Notes: generated by a model from the sequence alone, not told the origin. A stretch of 9,160 bases of DNA from JBKPDV01 sp046728075 (GCA_046728075.1 JBKPDV010000291.1:1-9160); one strand, 5' to 3'. Shown: positions 1-6,038, counted from the first letter of the stretch. Numbers and translations are program-made.

Positions 1-479
1 CCGCGAAGCAGCCACTCGCAGGCTTGCGCCTCGCCAATCCGCACGGGCAACAGCACGACACCGCCCGGTGGAAAGCACGCGACGCGAATCTCGGGAAACC
101 CGATCCGCGAGTCTTCGGCAGCGAGGACGAGATCGCAGGCCGCCGCGATCTCCGCGCCTCCGCCGAGGCAGGCGCCAGAGACGCACGCGACCGTCACGGC
201 AGGCGCGGAGACGAGACCTTCGAGGACGCTGCGCATCGCCAGAAGCATGCGATCGATCGCGGCCGCCTCGGGAGCGTGGTCGGCCAGGTCCACGCCTGCG
301 GAGAAGGCACGCGGAAGGCCGGAGAGAACGAGGACGTCGGCGCCGGGCACATCGCCCAGCAACGCCGCGAACGCCTCGAGATCGGAGACACGCAGCACGT
401 TCACCGGAGGCCGGTCGATCTTCAGCCGGGCCAGCCGCCCGTCCGCCGACCGCTCGAGCCGGATCTCGCCGGCGCTCAC
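1..479 (-). CDS. Crotonase (enoyl-CoA hydratase/isomerase) family protein, N-terminal part, runs off window
   Basis: Seen: 159 complete residues from a GTG at 479, with GGAG seven bases upstream; the frame is open to base 1. Residues ~54-63 read LPRAFSAGVD, the crotonase oxyanion-hole segment. CLGGGAEIAAACD (104-116) is followed by GFPEIRV (127-133). The two acidic positions used by hydratases are therefore both present (E110 and E130). Family knowledge: crotonases bind acyl-CoA and hydrate, isomerise or hydrolyse it in the cytoplasm. Inference: the N-terminal PPVNVL, the SAGVDLADHAPE stretch and FPEIRVACFPP remind me of the cyclohexa-1,5-diene-1-carbonyl-CoA hydratase branch rather than the fatty-acid hydratase, but this rests on memory of motifs. 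The gene lies 57 bp downstream of the MBL-fold gene on the same strand, so co-transcription is possible. The C-terminal half, including the trimerisation helices, is outside the window. Confidence 0.9.
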   Translation of the reverse strand, partial: MSAGEIRLERSADGRLARLKIDRPPVNVLRVSDLEAFAALLGDVPGADVLVLSGLPRAFSAGVDLADHAPEAAAIDRMLLAMRSVLEGLVSAPAVTVACVSGACLGGGAEIAAACDLVLAAEDSRIGFPEIRVACFPPGGVVLLPVRIGEAQACEWLLR

Positions 480-536
480 CCGTCTGCTCCAGTCATGACT
501 CGCGTGCGACGGCGCTTGTTGCTGAGGGACCGCCGG

Positions 537-1469
537 TTATTTCTTGCTCTTGGCCGGCGCCTTCGCCGGCGTCGGCCGCGGCGCCGCGGGAGTCGGCGTT
601 TTCGCAGACTTTCCCTGCAGGGCGCGCATCGCCGCCCGGACGTTGGCAACGAGGTCCGGGGTCACGGCTCCCGATTGCAGACCCAGATCGGGCTGATGCA
701 GTCTCGCGTCCAGCAGATCTTCCGGCACGTTTTCGGACGCCATGCGGGCCGCAAGCTCGTTGACTCTCTTGACATACCCGTACGTTTCGGCGAGTGACTC
801 GCGCGTCCCGATGTTTCCATGGCCCGGCACGACCTTCGCGACATCCAGCTGGGCGAGGCGGCCGATCACGGTCTCCCAGCCCTTGGGATCCACGTCGGGC
901 GACTGCATGTACGGAGCGCGTCCGACCAGGGCGATGTCGCCCGAGAAGAGGACCTTTTCCTCCGGGAAGTACACGACGAGGTCTCCATTGGTGTGCGCCG
1001 CTCCCAGGTAGTAGATCGCCGCCCGGCGCGACCCGGAGAAAAGCAGCAGCCTTTCGGACAAGGCCAGAAGCCCCGAGCGCGCGCGAGCGGCGGGGTCGAT
1101 CAAAGCGGCCAGAGCGGACGCGCTGTTCTCGTGGCAGATCACCTTCGCTCCGGCCGCCACGAACGGGGCCAGACCCTGGGCATGGTCTCCATGGGCATGG
1201 GTGATGATCACGAAGCGAACCGGTTTCCCGGCGGTCTCCTGGATTTTTTCGAGGACGGCCTTGCCCGTCGCGGGATCGCCCCCCGCGTCGATCGCGACGA
1301 CTTCGTCTCCCAGCGTGAACCAGCTCGCGTTGGAGCTCTGGTCGGTTGTCACGGTCCAGATGCCATCCGCGACCTTCTGAACCGTTCCGATCTTGCTGCT
1401 TTGCCCGGGAGAGGCCGCGGCCAGCGCCAGCATCCCGAGGGAAATCCCAAGCCGCGCGAGACGTGTCAT
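537..1469 (-). CDS. Exported metallo-beta-lactamase-fold metallohydrolase
   Basis: 310 residues from an ATG preceded by AAAGGGG. Residues 1-22 (MTRLARLGIS then LGMLALAAAS) look like a Sec signal peptide with cleavage near ASPGQS; there is no lipobox cysteine. The MBL metal motif HAHGDH is at 91-96, giving H91, H93, D95 and H96. Further ligands are H159 (GAAHTNGD), D178 (SGD) and H217 (PGHG). The full set is thus present and the enzyme should bind two metal ions, probably in the periplasm. The substrate cannot be told from the sequence; the family includes lactamases, lactonases, glyoxalase II and quinoprotein-relay hydrolases. Residues ~287-310 form a Lys/Pro/Ala-rich low-complexity tail (repeated PAK/PTP), an extension beyond the fold. 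The frame is open far upstream of this ATG, but only this start gives a signal peptide and a ribosome site. It lies 32 bp after the C26 gene. Confidence 0.92.
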   Translation of the reverse strand: MTRLARLGISLGMLALAAASPGQSSKIGTVQKVADGIWTVTTDQSSNASWFTLGDEVVAIDAGGDPATGKAVLEKIQETAGKPVRFVIITHAHGDHAQGLAPFVAAGAKVICHENSASALAALIDPAARARSGLLALSERLLLFSGSRRAAIYYLGAAHTNGDLVVYFPEEKVLFSGDIALVGRAPYMQSPDVDPKGWETVIGRLAQLDVAKVVPGHGNIGTRESLAETYGYVKRVNELAARMASENVPEDLLDARLHQPDLGLQSGAVTPDLVANVRAAMRALQGKSAKTPTPAAPRPTPAKAPAKSKK

Positions 1470-1501
1470 TGCATCCCCTTTCTCTTTCGCCGAGGACCGC
1501 T

Positions 1502-2236
1502 TCAGGCCGGCGTCAACAAGCCGGCTCGGCCCGAGATTCCTTCGCGGCGGCCCTGCTTGACCGCGCGGGCGAACTCGCCGAAGAGGTTGCGAGACACCGG
1601 ATCGCCGGCCAGATTTTCCGGATGCCACTGGACTGCGACCAGCCAGCCCTCCGATTCTGCCGACTCGATTCCCTCGATGAGCCCGTCCGGAGCGTTGGCG
1701 GAAAGCCGAAGGCCGGGCGCCGGCTCGCCGATCGCCTGATGGTGACGGCTGTTGACGGAGATCTCGGTACGGCCGGCGATCCGGGCCAGCCGCGTGCCCG
1801 GACGGACCTTCACATCGTGGTCGAGGCGCGTCTTCTGGCGCGGAGGCTTCTGGTGGGTCAGAGAGGAAGGCCGCTCGCTCGGAATGTCCTGAACGAGAGT
1901 TCCTCCCCGCGCTACGTTGATCACCTGAAGACCCCGACAAATGCCGAGAATCGGAACTCCGGCCTCGCTGGCCTTCTGGAAAAGCGCGAAATCCGTCGTG
2001 TCGCGCCCCTCATCGAGCTCGACGCCCGCGTCCGCTCGCGTCGTCTCACCGTAGCGCCGAGGATCGACGTCGCATCCCCCTCCCAGTACGAGCCCGTCGA
2101 AGCGCCCCTCCGGCACCGTTCCCGGCTCCGCGATCTCGATTTCGTCCCGCTCGAAGCCCGCCTTGATCAACGACTGGACGTAGTCGTTCTCCTCGCGCTT
2201 GGTCGCGTCGCGGTCCAACGTCAGAAGGATGCGCAC
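1502..2236 (-). CDS. Class-I glutamine amidotransferase-like / gamma-glutamyl-GABA hydrolase family (peptidase C26)
   Basis: 244 residues from a GTG; the protein opens MRILLTLDRD, typical of the family. Residues 51-59 read LGGGCDVDP, the glycine-rich oxyanion strand of C26 enzymes. The nucleophile elbow GICRGLQ places the catalytic cysteine at C100. The NSRHHQA segment is at 162-168. VQWHPE (202-207) supplies the catalytic H205 and E207. The triad is complete, so an active gamma-glutamyl hydrolase or amidase is likely. Known members cleave gamma-glutamyl-GABA in putrescine breakdown (PuuD) or related gamma-glutamyl compounds. No putrescine genes are visible, so the substrate is unassigned. 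It is probably the first gene of a unit with the MBL and crotonase genes. No Shine-Dalgarno sequence precedes the GTG, but a TACAAT box lies six bases before it, which would fit a leaderless mRNA. Confidence 0.92.
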   Translation of the reverse strand: MRILLTLDRDATKREENDYVQSLIKAGFERDEIEIAEPGTVPEGRFDGLVLGGGCDVDPRRYGETTRADAGVELDEGRDTTDFALFQKASEAGVPILGICRGLQVINVARGGTLVQDIPSERPSSLTHQKPPRQKTRLDHDVKVRPGTRLARIAGRTEISVNSRHHQAIGEPAPGLRLSANAPDGLIEGIESAESEGWLVAVQWHPENLAGDPVSRNLFGEFARAVKQGRREGISGRAGLLTPA

Positions 2237-2242
2237 GAAGGG

Positions 2243-2260
2243 ATTGTAGCTGCTCAGCTA
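2243..2260 (-). promoter_or_regulatory. Candidate -10 box (leaderless) plus small inverted repeat upstream of the C26 gene
   Basis: On the minus strand TACAAT (2248-2243) sits six bases before the GTG at 2236, so transcription would begin at or next to the start codon. No ribosome-binding site is visible. No good -35 hexamer is seen; TGAAAG, 16 bases upstream, is weak. The perfect arms TAGCTG and CAGCTA (2247-2260, two-base centre) overlap the -10 box and could be an operator. This is motif inspection only. Confidence 0.35.
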
Positions 2261-2300
2261 TCCGCTTTCACCGATCGGCCGCGCCGGACATCTATGGACG

Positions 2301-2329
2301 TTGCGGAAATCGCTGCGCGATTCCCGCAA
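2301..2329 (-). other. Strong stem-loop, 13-bp stem, 3-base loop
   Basis: Arms 2301-2313 and 2317-2329 are complementary over 13 positions with one mismatch (A2307 against C2323) around a TGC loop. Read as RNA from the minus strand, that mismatch becomes a U·G pair, so the stem is unbroken only in that direction. No T-run follows, so it is not a standard intrinsic terminator. It could be a processing site, a rho-independent pause, a protein site or part of a mobile repeat. Confidence 0.5.
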
Positions 2330-2363
2330 GCGCCCACAGTCCACTACTACTGCCACCAGCGAT

Positions 2364-2444
2364 GGGATTGCCGCCGCCGACAACTATCGGCTCTTTGTCG
2401 AGCACGCAGCGCTCGACCCACCGTGAACGTGAAAGTTGACGAGC
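2364..2444. repeat. Bipartite direct repeat, copy 1
   Basis: This ~81-bp unit matches 2575-2655 at a constant offset of 211. Block A (2364-2381) differs from its partner at 2 of 18 positions. Block B (2398-2444) differs at 2 of 47. The 16 bases between them (2382-2397) are essentially unrelated but of identical length. Block B begins with an inverted repeat (arms 2399-2405 and 2409-2415). Its single mismatch, A2404 against C2410, is a U·G pair on the minus strand. Block B ends in degenerate hexamers GTGAAC, GTGAAA and GTTGAC. Confidence 0.8.
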
Positions 2445-2574
2445 GGCCGCAGCTCAGGCGCCTCGCAGCGACTGCAGTCCGGGCTTGAGCCCGGGAGGCG
2501 CCGGCGCCCCCGCCCGCGGACCGGAGCGGCGGCCGGAGGATTCTCAGGCGGCCAGGCCGCCGCGTGCCGCGAAG

Positions 2575-2655
2575 GGGAATGCCGGCGCCGACCGGGCGGC
2601 GTTTATCCTCGAGCGCGCAGCGCTCGACCCACTGTGAACGTGAAAGTTGACGAGC
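2575..2655. repeat. Bipartite direct repeat, copy 2
   Basis: Second copy of the unit at 2364-2444. Block A is at 2575-2592, the variable core at 2593-2608 and block B at 2609-2655. The block-B inverted repeat is perfect here: a 7-bp stem CGAGCGC/GCGCTCG with loop GCA at 2610-2626. No flanking target duplication and no transposase are visible nearby. Confidence 0.8.
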
Positions 2656-2812
2656 CGGACTGCAAGCAGACGCCGGGTGACGCCGGACGAAGGCCTCGCG
2701 TGGGCGCGGAGGAACGCTTCCGATGCGACGCGAACCGACATCCGGCCGTAGCGCGCACGCGAGGTGGCCGGCGGCAGGACCCGGCGTCTGCGCCTTGCAG
2801 GGCCGGTCGAGC

Positions 2813-3988
2813 TCATCTTTCGAAGAGAACCGCCATTCCCATTCCCCCGGAGACACACAACGTGGCTATGCCAGACTTGGCATCCCGCCGCCGCATCTCG
2901 TGCAGCAGCGTCGTCGCGATGCGCGCTCCGGTGGCCCCAATCGGGTGCCCGAGCGCGATGGCCCCGCCGTTGACGTTGATCCGCGAGAGATCGAGCGGCA
3001 GCTCGCGCGCGCAGGCGATCACCTGCGCCGCGAAGGCCTCGTTCAACTCGATCAAATCGATGTCGGCGAGCCGCCGGTTCGTCTTGGCCAGAAGGGCGCG
3101 GATGGCAGGGACGGGCCCGATTCCCATCCGGGCGGGCTCGACGCCGGCGGACTGCCAGGCCGTCACGCGAGCGAGCGCCGCGACGCCGGCCTTCTTCGCC
3201 ATTTCTTCGGTGCCGAGGACGAGCGCCGCCGCACCGTCCGTGATGCCGGAGGAGTTGCCCGCATGAACGGTCCCCTGCTCCGAGTCGAATACGGGAGAGA
3301 GCTTCGCGAGCGTCTCCAGCGACGTTTCGGGGCGCGGGTGCTCGTCGCGCTCGACGAACATTTTCTTTTTCCCGGGCACTTCCACCGGCACGATCTCCTC
3401 TGCGAAGCGGCCCTCCGCGATCGCCTCCCCGGCGCGCCTCTGCGACTCAACCGCGTAGGCGTCCTGCTCCGCGCGCAGGATCGAGTACTCCTTGACGAGA
3501 TTCTCTGCCGTCGCTCCCATCAGCTCTCCGCAGAGCGGGCAGAGGAAGCCGTCGCGGTACATCGCGTCCACGATCTCCCCGTGTCCCATGCGCTGGCCGA
3601 AGCGCGCCCGCGGGAGCAGATAGGGCGTTGCGGACATGCACTCGGTCCCTCCGACCAGCACGGCTTCGTTCTCGCCCGCCGCGATCGACAGGGCTCCGAG
3701 AGTCAGGGCCTTGAGCGAGGACGCGCAGGCTTTGTTCACCGTGAAGGCCGGCACGGAATCGGGAATGCCTGCCCGGTGAGAAACCTGCCGGGCCGTGTTC
3801 GGTCCGCCCCCCGCCTGGCGCGCGTGCCCGAAGATCGTCTCGTCGATCGCCGCCGGAGGTAGACCTGACCGCTCGATCGCCGCCCGCGCCGCCACCTCTC
3901 CCAGATCGGCCGCGCTCATCGAAGCAAAGCTGCCGCCGAACTTTCCGATGGGTGTGCGCGCAGCGCTTAGGACGTAAACATCCCTCAC
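2813..3988 (-). CDS. Acetyl-CoA C-acetyltransferase (thiolase)
   Basis: 391 residues from the GTG at 3988, opening MRDVYVLSAARTPIGKFGG, the standard thiolase N-terminus. An in-frame GTG at 4006 would add six residues; neither start has a clear ribosome site, and I prefer 3988 by family alignment. In the longer numbering, NKACASSLKA gives the acyl-carrying C94. NEAFAAQV is at 322-329, GHPIGATGAR gives H354, and CVSGGMG gives the second catalytic C384. Thiolases condense two acetyl-CoA (biosynthetic type) or cleave 3-ketoacyl-CoA; length and motifs fit the cytoplasmic acetoacetyl-CoA type. An unusual CPLCG pair of cysteines (156-160) lies in the covering loop; I do not know its role. The gene follows the histidine kinase by 80 bp and could share its transcript. 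With the crotonase fragment it suggests an acyl-CoA pathway nearby. Confidence 0.95.
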   Translation of the reverse strand: MRDVYVLSAARTPIGKFGGSFASMSAADLGEVAARAAIERSGLPPAAIDETIFGHARQAGGGPNTARQVSHRAGIPDSVPAFTVNKACASSLKALTLGALSIAAGENEAVLVGGTECMSATPYLLPRARFGQRMGHGEIVDAMYRDGFLCPLCGELMGATAENLVKEYSILRAEQDAYAVESQRRAGEAIAEGRFAEEIVPVEVPGKKKMFVERDEHPRPETSLETLAKLSPVFDSEQGTVHAGNSSGITDGAAALVLGTEEMAKKAGVAALARVTAWQSAGVEPARMGIGPVPAIRALLAKTNRRLADIDLIELNEAFAAQVIACARELPLDLSRINVNGGAIALGHPIGATGARIATTLLHEMRRRDAKSGIATLCVSGGMGMAVLFER

Positions 3989-4020
3989 GGCTGGATGGTA
4001 CTGCACGACTCTTGAGCTTC

Positions 4021-4064
4021 AGACGGGGGGACTGGGGGACGGGGTGACAGGGGGACCCCCGTCC
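4021..4064. repeat. Degenerate G-rich octamer tandem repeat with G-quadruplex potential and hairpin
   Basis: Five 8-base units of pattern NGACNGGG run from 4021: AGACGGGG, GGACTGGG, GGACGGGG, TGACAGGG, GGACCCCC. Four G-runs of 4-6 bases (4025-4030, 4034-4038, 4041-4044, 4050-4054) with 2-5-base loops meet the usual G-quadruplex pattern on the plus strand. The end also forms a hairpin, GGACGGGG (4037-4044) against CCCCGTCC (4057-4064). It lies between the kinase stop and the thiolase start. Confidence 0.65.
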
Positions 4065-4068
4065 GCCC

Positions 4069-4947
4069 TCACGTCACAAGGGGCAGCTTCACGGCGAAGG
4101 TGGTCCGCCGGCCGGGCTCGCTCTCAACGGTCACGGTCCCCTTGTGCGCCTCCACGATCCAACGCACGATGGAGAGTCCGAGCCCGGAGCCGCCCTGGTA
4201 GGCGCGCCGGGCGCGGTCGCTGCGGAAGAAACGCTCGAAGACGAACGGGAGATCCGCGGCCGGTATGCCGATTCCGGTATCGGAGACCTCGATCGAAGCC
4301 TCCGCCGGCGTCGAGAAGAGCCGCACTCGGATCGTTCCGCCCGGTTCGCTGTATCGAATGGAGTTCTCGATCAGGTTGTGGAGCACTTGCTGCATCCGGT
4401 CGGCATCGATGAACGCCCGCACCGGATCGCTCGGCGTCTCCAGTTTGAGCTCGAGCTCCCGGTCCGCAGCCGCCGGCCCCAACTCGCGTGTCACATCCGA
4501 CAGAAAGCGGACCAGGTCTACGTTGGCGAAGGAAAGCGTGACCCGGCCGCTCTGCCCGCGAGCCAGGAACAGGAGATTCTGGGAGACCCGAGTCAGATGC
4601 CGCACCTCGAGAAGCGCATTGGCGATCGCTTCGCGATACTCCTCCGGCGGCCGGTCCTCTTCCAGCACGACCTCGAGCGAGCCGCGCAGAATGGTCAGAG
4701 GTGTTCGCAGCTCATGAGAGACGTCGGCGATGAACTGCTGCTGCTCCTTCTCCGCCGCCGCGACCGCGTCCAGTCGCGCGTTGATTCTCTCCGCGATGTC
4801 GCGCCACTCCCCCGCCAGATCCGCGGCGGGAATGCGCTTCAATGGATGCTGTTCGGTTTCCGTCAGGCGCTCGAGCAGCGCCCCGCGTTCGGAACGCTCG
4901 GGTGAGGACTCCTTCTTTCGGGAAGAGAAGAAGTCGGTGACTCTCAA
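4069..4947 (-). CDS. Soluble, sensor-less histidine kinase (HAMP remnant-HisKA-HATPase)
   Basis: 292 residues. The phosphoacceptor H78 is in DVSHELRTPL (75-84). The ATPase has the N box HNLIENSIRYS (190-200), DTGIGI (223-228), FERFFR (237-242) and GGSGLGLSI (252-260), so the catalytic core is complete. Residues ~34-62 (HPLKRIPAADL onward) resemble the second half of a HAMP linker. No transmembrane segment or periplasmic domain precedes it. The usual ~450-residue kinase has lost its sensor, and only 58 bp separate this gene from the response regulator stop, so no hidden sensor fits. The only in-frame start is a TTG at 4947 with a weak ribosome site; a TGA lies upstream at 4986-4984. An ATG at 4987 with GAGG upstream is one base out of frame. 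It should phosphorylate the adjacent regulator in the cytoplasm. Confidence 0.9.
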   Translation of the reverse strand: MRVTDFFSSRKKESSPERSERGALLERLTETEQHPLKRIPAADLAGEWRDIAERINARLDAVAAAEKEQQQFIADVSHELRTPLTILRGSLEVVLEEDRPPEEYREAIANALLEVRHLTRVSQNLLFLARGQSGRVTLSFANVDLVRFLSDVTRELGPAAADRELELKLETPSDPVRAFIDADRMQQVLHNLIENSIRYSEPGGTIRVRLFSTPAEASIEVSDTGIGIPAADLPFVFERFFRSDRARRAYQGGSGLGLSIVRWIVEAHKGTVTVESEPGRRTTFAVKLPLVT

Positions 4948-5005
4948 CTCTCGACCACGGCCCCCGCCGGCCCGACCGCGAGCTCATCGCCTCGGATCCC
5001 GAGCG

Positions 5006-5695
5006 TCACCCTTCTTCTCCGGCGGCTCCGCGGACCCGGTAACCCACTCCGCGTACCGTCTGGATCAGCTTCTCGCGGTCGCCGGCATCGATTTTCTTGC
5101 GCAAGGCGTTGATGTAGACGTCGATGATGTTGGTCGAAAGGTCCAGCGAGTCCTCCCAGATCCGTGCCTGGATCTCGGACCGGGGAACGACCTTGCCGCG
5201 GCGGCGCAGCAGCAGCTCGAACAACGCGCCTTCCCGAGCGGTCAGCCGGACGACCTCGCCTTCGCGCAGGATCTCGCGCGATTCCGGATCGTAGGTCAGG
5301 TCGGGGAAAGACAGCGGTCCGGCCGGCGTCGCCTCCGTGCGGCGCGACAGCGCGCGCAACCGGGCGAGCAGCTCCCGAAACGAAAAAGGCTTGACCAGAT
5401 AGTCGTCGGCACCCGCGTCCAGCCCTTCGATCTTGTTCTCCACGGTGTCGCGCGCGGTCAGCATCAGTATCTTCGACTGGATGCCCCGCGCACGGAGCTG
5501 GCGGCAGAGCTCGAGGCCGTCGCGGGAGCCCGGCAGGAGAAGGTCCAGGATCAGGAGATCGTACGGAGATGTCTCGATTCGGGCGAAAGCGGTGTCCGCG
5601 TCTCCGGCGACTTCGACGGAATAGCCCTTCTCCGTCAGTCCCTTCTTCAGGAACTGGGAGATCTTTTCCTCGTCCTCGACGACGAGAACCTTCAT
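5006..5695 (-). CDS. OmpR/PhoB-family response regulator
   Basis: 229 residues from an ATG with AGAGGA upstream. The receiver domain is ~1-115: acidic pocket E7/D8, phosphoacceptor D51 (LILDLLLPG), T80 and K102 (VKPF). All switch residues are intact. The winged-helix DNA-binding domain is ~127-223, with LTAREGALFELLLRR, the recognition-helix region TNIIDVYINALRKKID (188-203) and the C-terminal hairpin TVRGVGYRV (213-221). On phosphorylation by the kinase 58 bp downstream it should bind DNA as a dimer and control transcription. Targets cannot be read from the window; the divergent sodC is one candidate by position only. Its start codon overlaps the stop of the small membrane protein gene (ATGA, 5692-5695), so translation is probably coupled. 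Confidence 0.95.
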   Translation of the reverse strand: MKVLVVEDEEKISQFLKKGLTEKGYSVEVAGDADTAFARIETSPYDLLILDLLLPGSRDGLELCRQLRARGIQSKILMLTARDTVENKIEGLDAGADDYLVKPFSFRELLARLRALSRRTEATPAGPLSFPDLTYDPESREILREGEVVRLTAREGALFELLLRRRGKVVPRSEIQARIWEDSLDLSTNIIDVYINALRKKIDAGDREKLIQTVRGVGYRVRGAAGEEG

Positions 5696-5904
5696 GCCGA
5701 GTCCTCTTCCGCCGGCGGAGCCCCGGCCGCGCGGCCCGTTTTCATCCGCGAGAAGAGGAGCGCGACGCCGGCTCCGACCGCGAAGCCGCCCGCGAAGCCC
5801 GAGACGTTGCCCTTCGTCGCGATCGACACGAGGGCCCCGGCAGCCACGCAGAGCAAGAGCAGCGCGCGCGAAACTTCGGCGGGAGGAACCAGTCGAAGGC
5901 TCAC
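5692..5904 (-). CDS. Small two-helix membrane protein (hypothetical) coupled to the response regulator
   Basis: 70 residues from a GTG at 5904, with GAGG four bases upstream. Two hydrophobic stretches are visible: ~12-30 (RALLLLCVAAGALVSIA) and ~34-52 (GFAGGFAVGAGVALLF). The second has glycines at 36, 40 and 44, a glycine-zipper spacing that favours helix packing. The short loop between them holds K31. The C-terminus (53-70) is polar and ends in AEEDSA. By the positive-inside rule both ends (R4/R13 and R53/K55/R58) would face the cytoplasm. I do not recognise the family. The stop overlaps the regulator's start (ATGA) and the start overlaps the upstream leader's stop (GTGA), so it is a real member of the operon. 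It could anchor or modulate the membrane-less kinase encoded two genes on, but that is a guess from context. Confidence 0.75.
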   Translation of the reverse strand: MSLRLVPPAEVSRALLLLCVAAGALVSIATKGNVSGFAGGFAVGAGVALLFSRMKTGRAAGAPPAEEDSA

Positions 5905-5972
5905 CGATCCTCTTCGACGAGAGGCGCCTGCCGGCCGTGCGCGGCGAGAAGAATCCGACGGATCGTTTTCAT
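5901..5972 (-). CDS. 23-residue leader ORF at the head of the two-component operon
   Basis: Seen: an ATG at 5972, preceded by AAAGGGA at good spacing, opens a frame of 23 codons (MKTIRRILLAAHGRQAPLVE then EDR). It ends in TGA at 5903-5901. That TGA overlaps the GTG of the membrane protein gene as GTGA, so ribosomes ending here could restart. Three basic residues near the start and a short hydrophobic stretch (ILLAA) are visible, but there is no transmembrane segment. It could be a regulatory leader peptide, a coupling device for the weak GTG start, or the remnant of a longer gene. No run of one codon suggesting amino-acid attenuation is seen. Confidence 0.55.
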   Translation of the reverse strand: MKTIRRILLAAHGRQAPLVEEDR

Positions 5973-6038
5973 GTTCCGTCCCTTTCTTCGAACGGAAAAG
6001 GCAGTTCTATCACCGGTTACCCCCGGAAGGATCCCGGC

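Larger units (their letters stand above)
2237..2812. other. 576-bp gene-free region with repeats and stem-loops
   Basis: No reading frame here on either strand resembles a known protein. Frames that stay open are Arg/Ser/Ala/Pro-rich, as expected from random high-GC DNA. The stretch holds a 29-base stem-loop (2301-2329), two copies of a bipartite repeat (2364-2444 and 2575-2655), and further inverted repeats. These are CCGGGCT/AGCCCGG at 2479-2494, GGCGCC twice at 2497-2508, and the perfect GGCGGCC-A-GGCCGCC at 2547-2561. It separates the thiolase from the C26 gene, both on the minus strand. No intrinsic terminator with a U tract was found. Confidence 0.6.

Noticed and set aside
24..797. Long plus-strand open frame over the crotonase and MBL genes
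   Set aside because: It is extremely Arg/Pro/Gly-rich, has no domain, and lies antisense to two genes with clear motifs; it is a high-GC shadow.
819..2488. Long plus-strand frames opposite the MBL and C26 genes
   Set aside because: Composition is that of antisense translation of well-conserved minus-strand genes; no recognisable motif or ribosome site was seen.
2364..2655. Insertion sequence ends
   Set aside because: The copies are direct, not inverted, enclose only ~130 bp without a transposase, and show no target-site duplication.
2347..2858. Minus-strand frames of 104 and 169 codons over the repeat region
   Set aside because: They are Arg/Ala/Ser-rich, overlap the thiolase end, and their only repeated peptide segment comes from the DNA repeat, which is read in different frames in its two copies.
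2723..3862. Plus-strand frame of 379 codons opposite the thiolase
   Set aside because: Direct antisense of a thiolase with all catalytic residues; length reflects GC-rich codon structure.
4712..4987. 91-codon minus-strand frame starting at the ATG just after the response regulator
   Set aside because: It runs out of frame through the kinase HisKA region and is Arg/Gly-rich. Only its start region is of interest, as a possible mis-framed kinase start.
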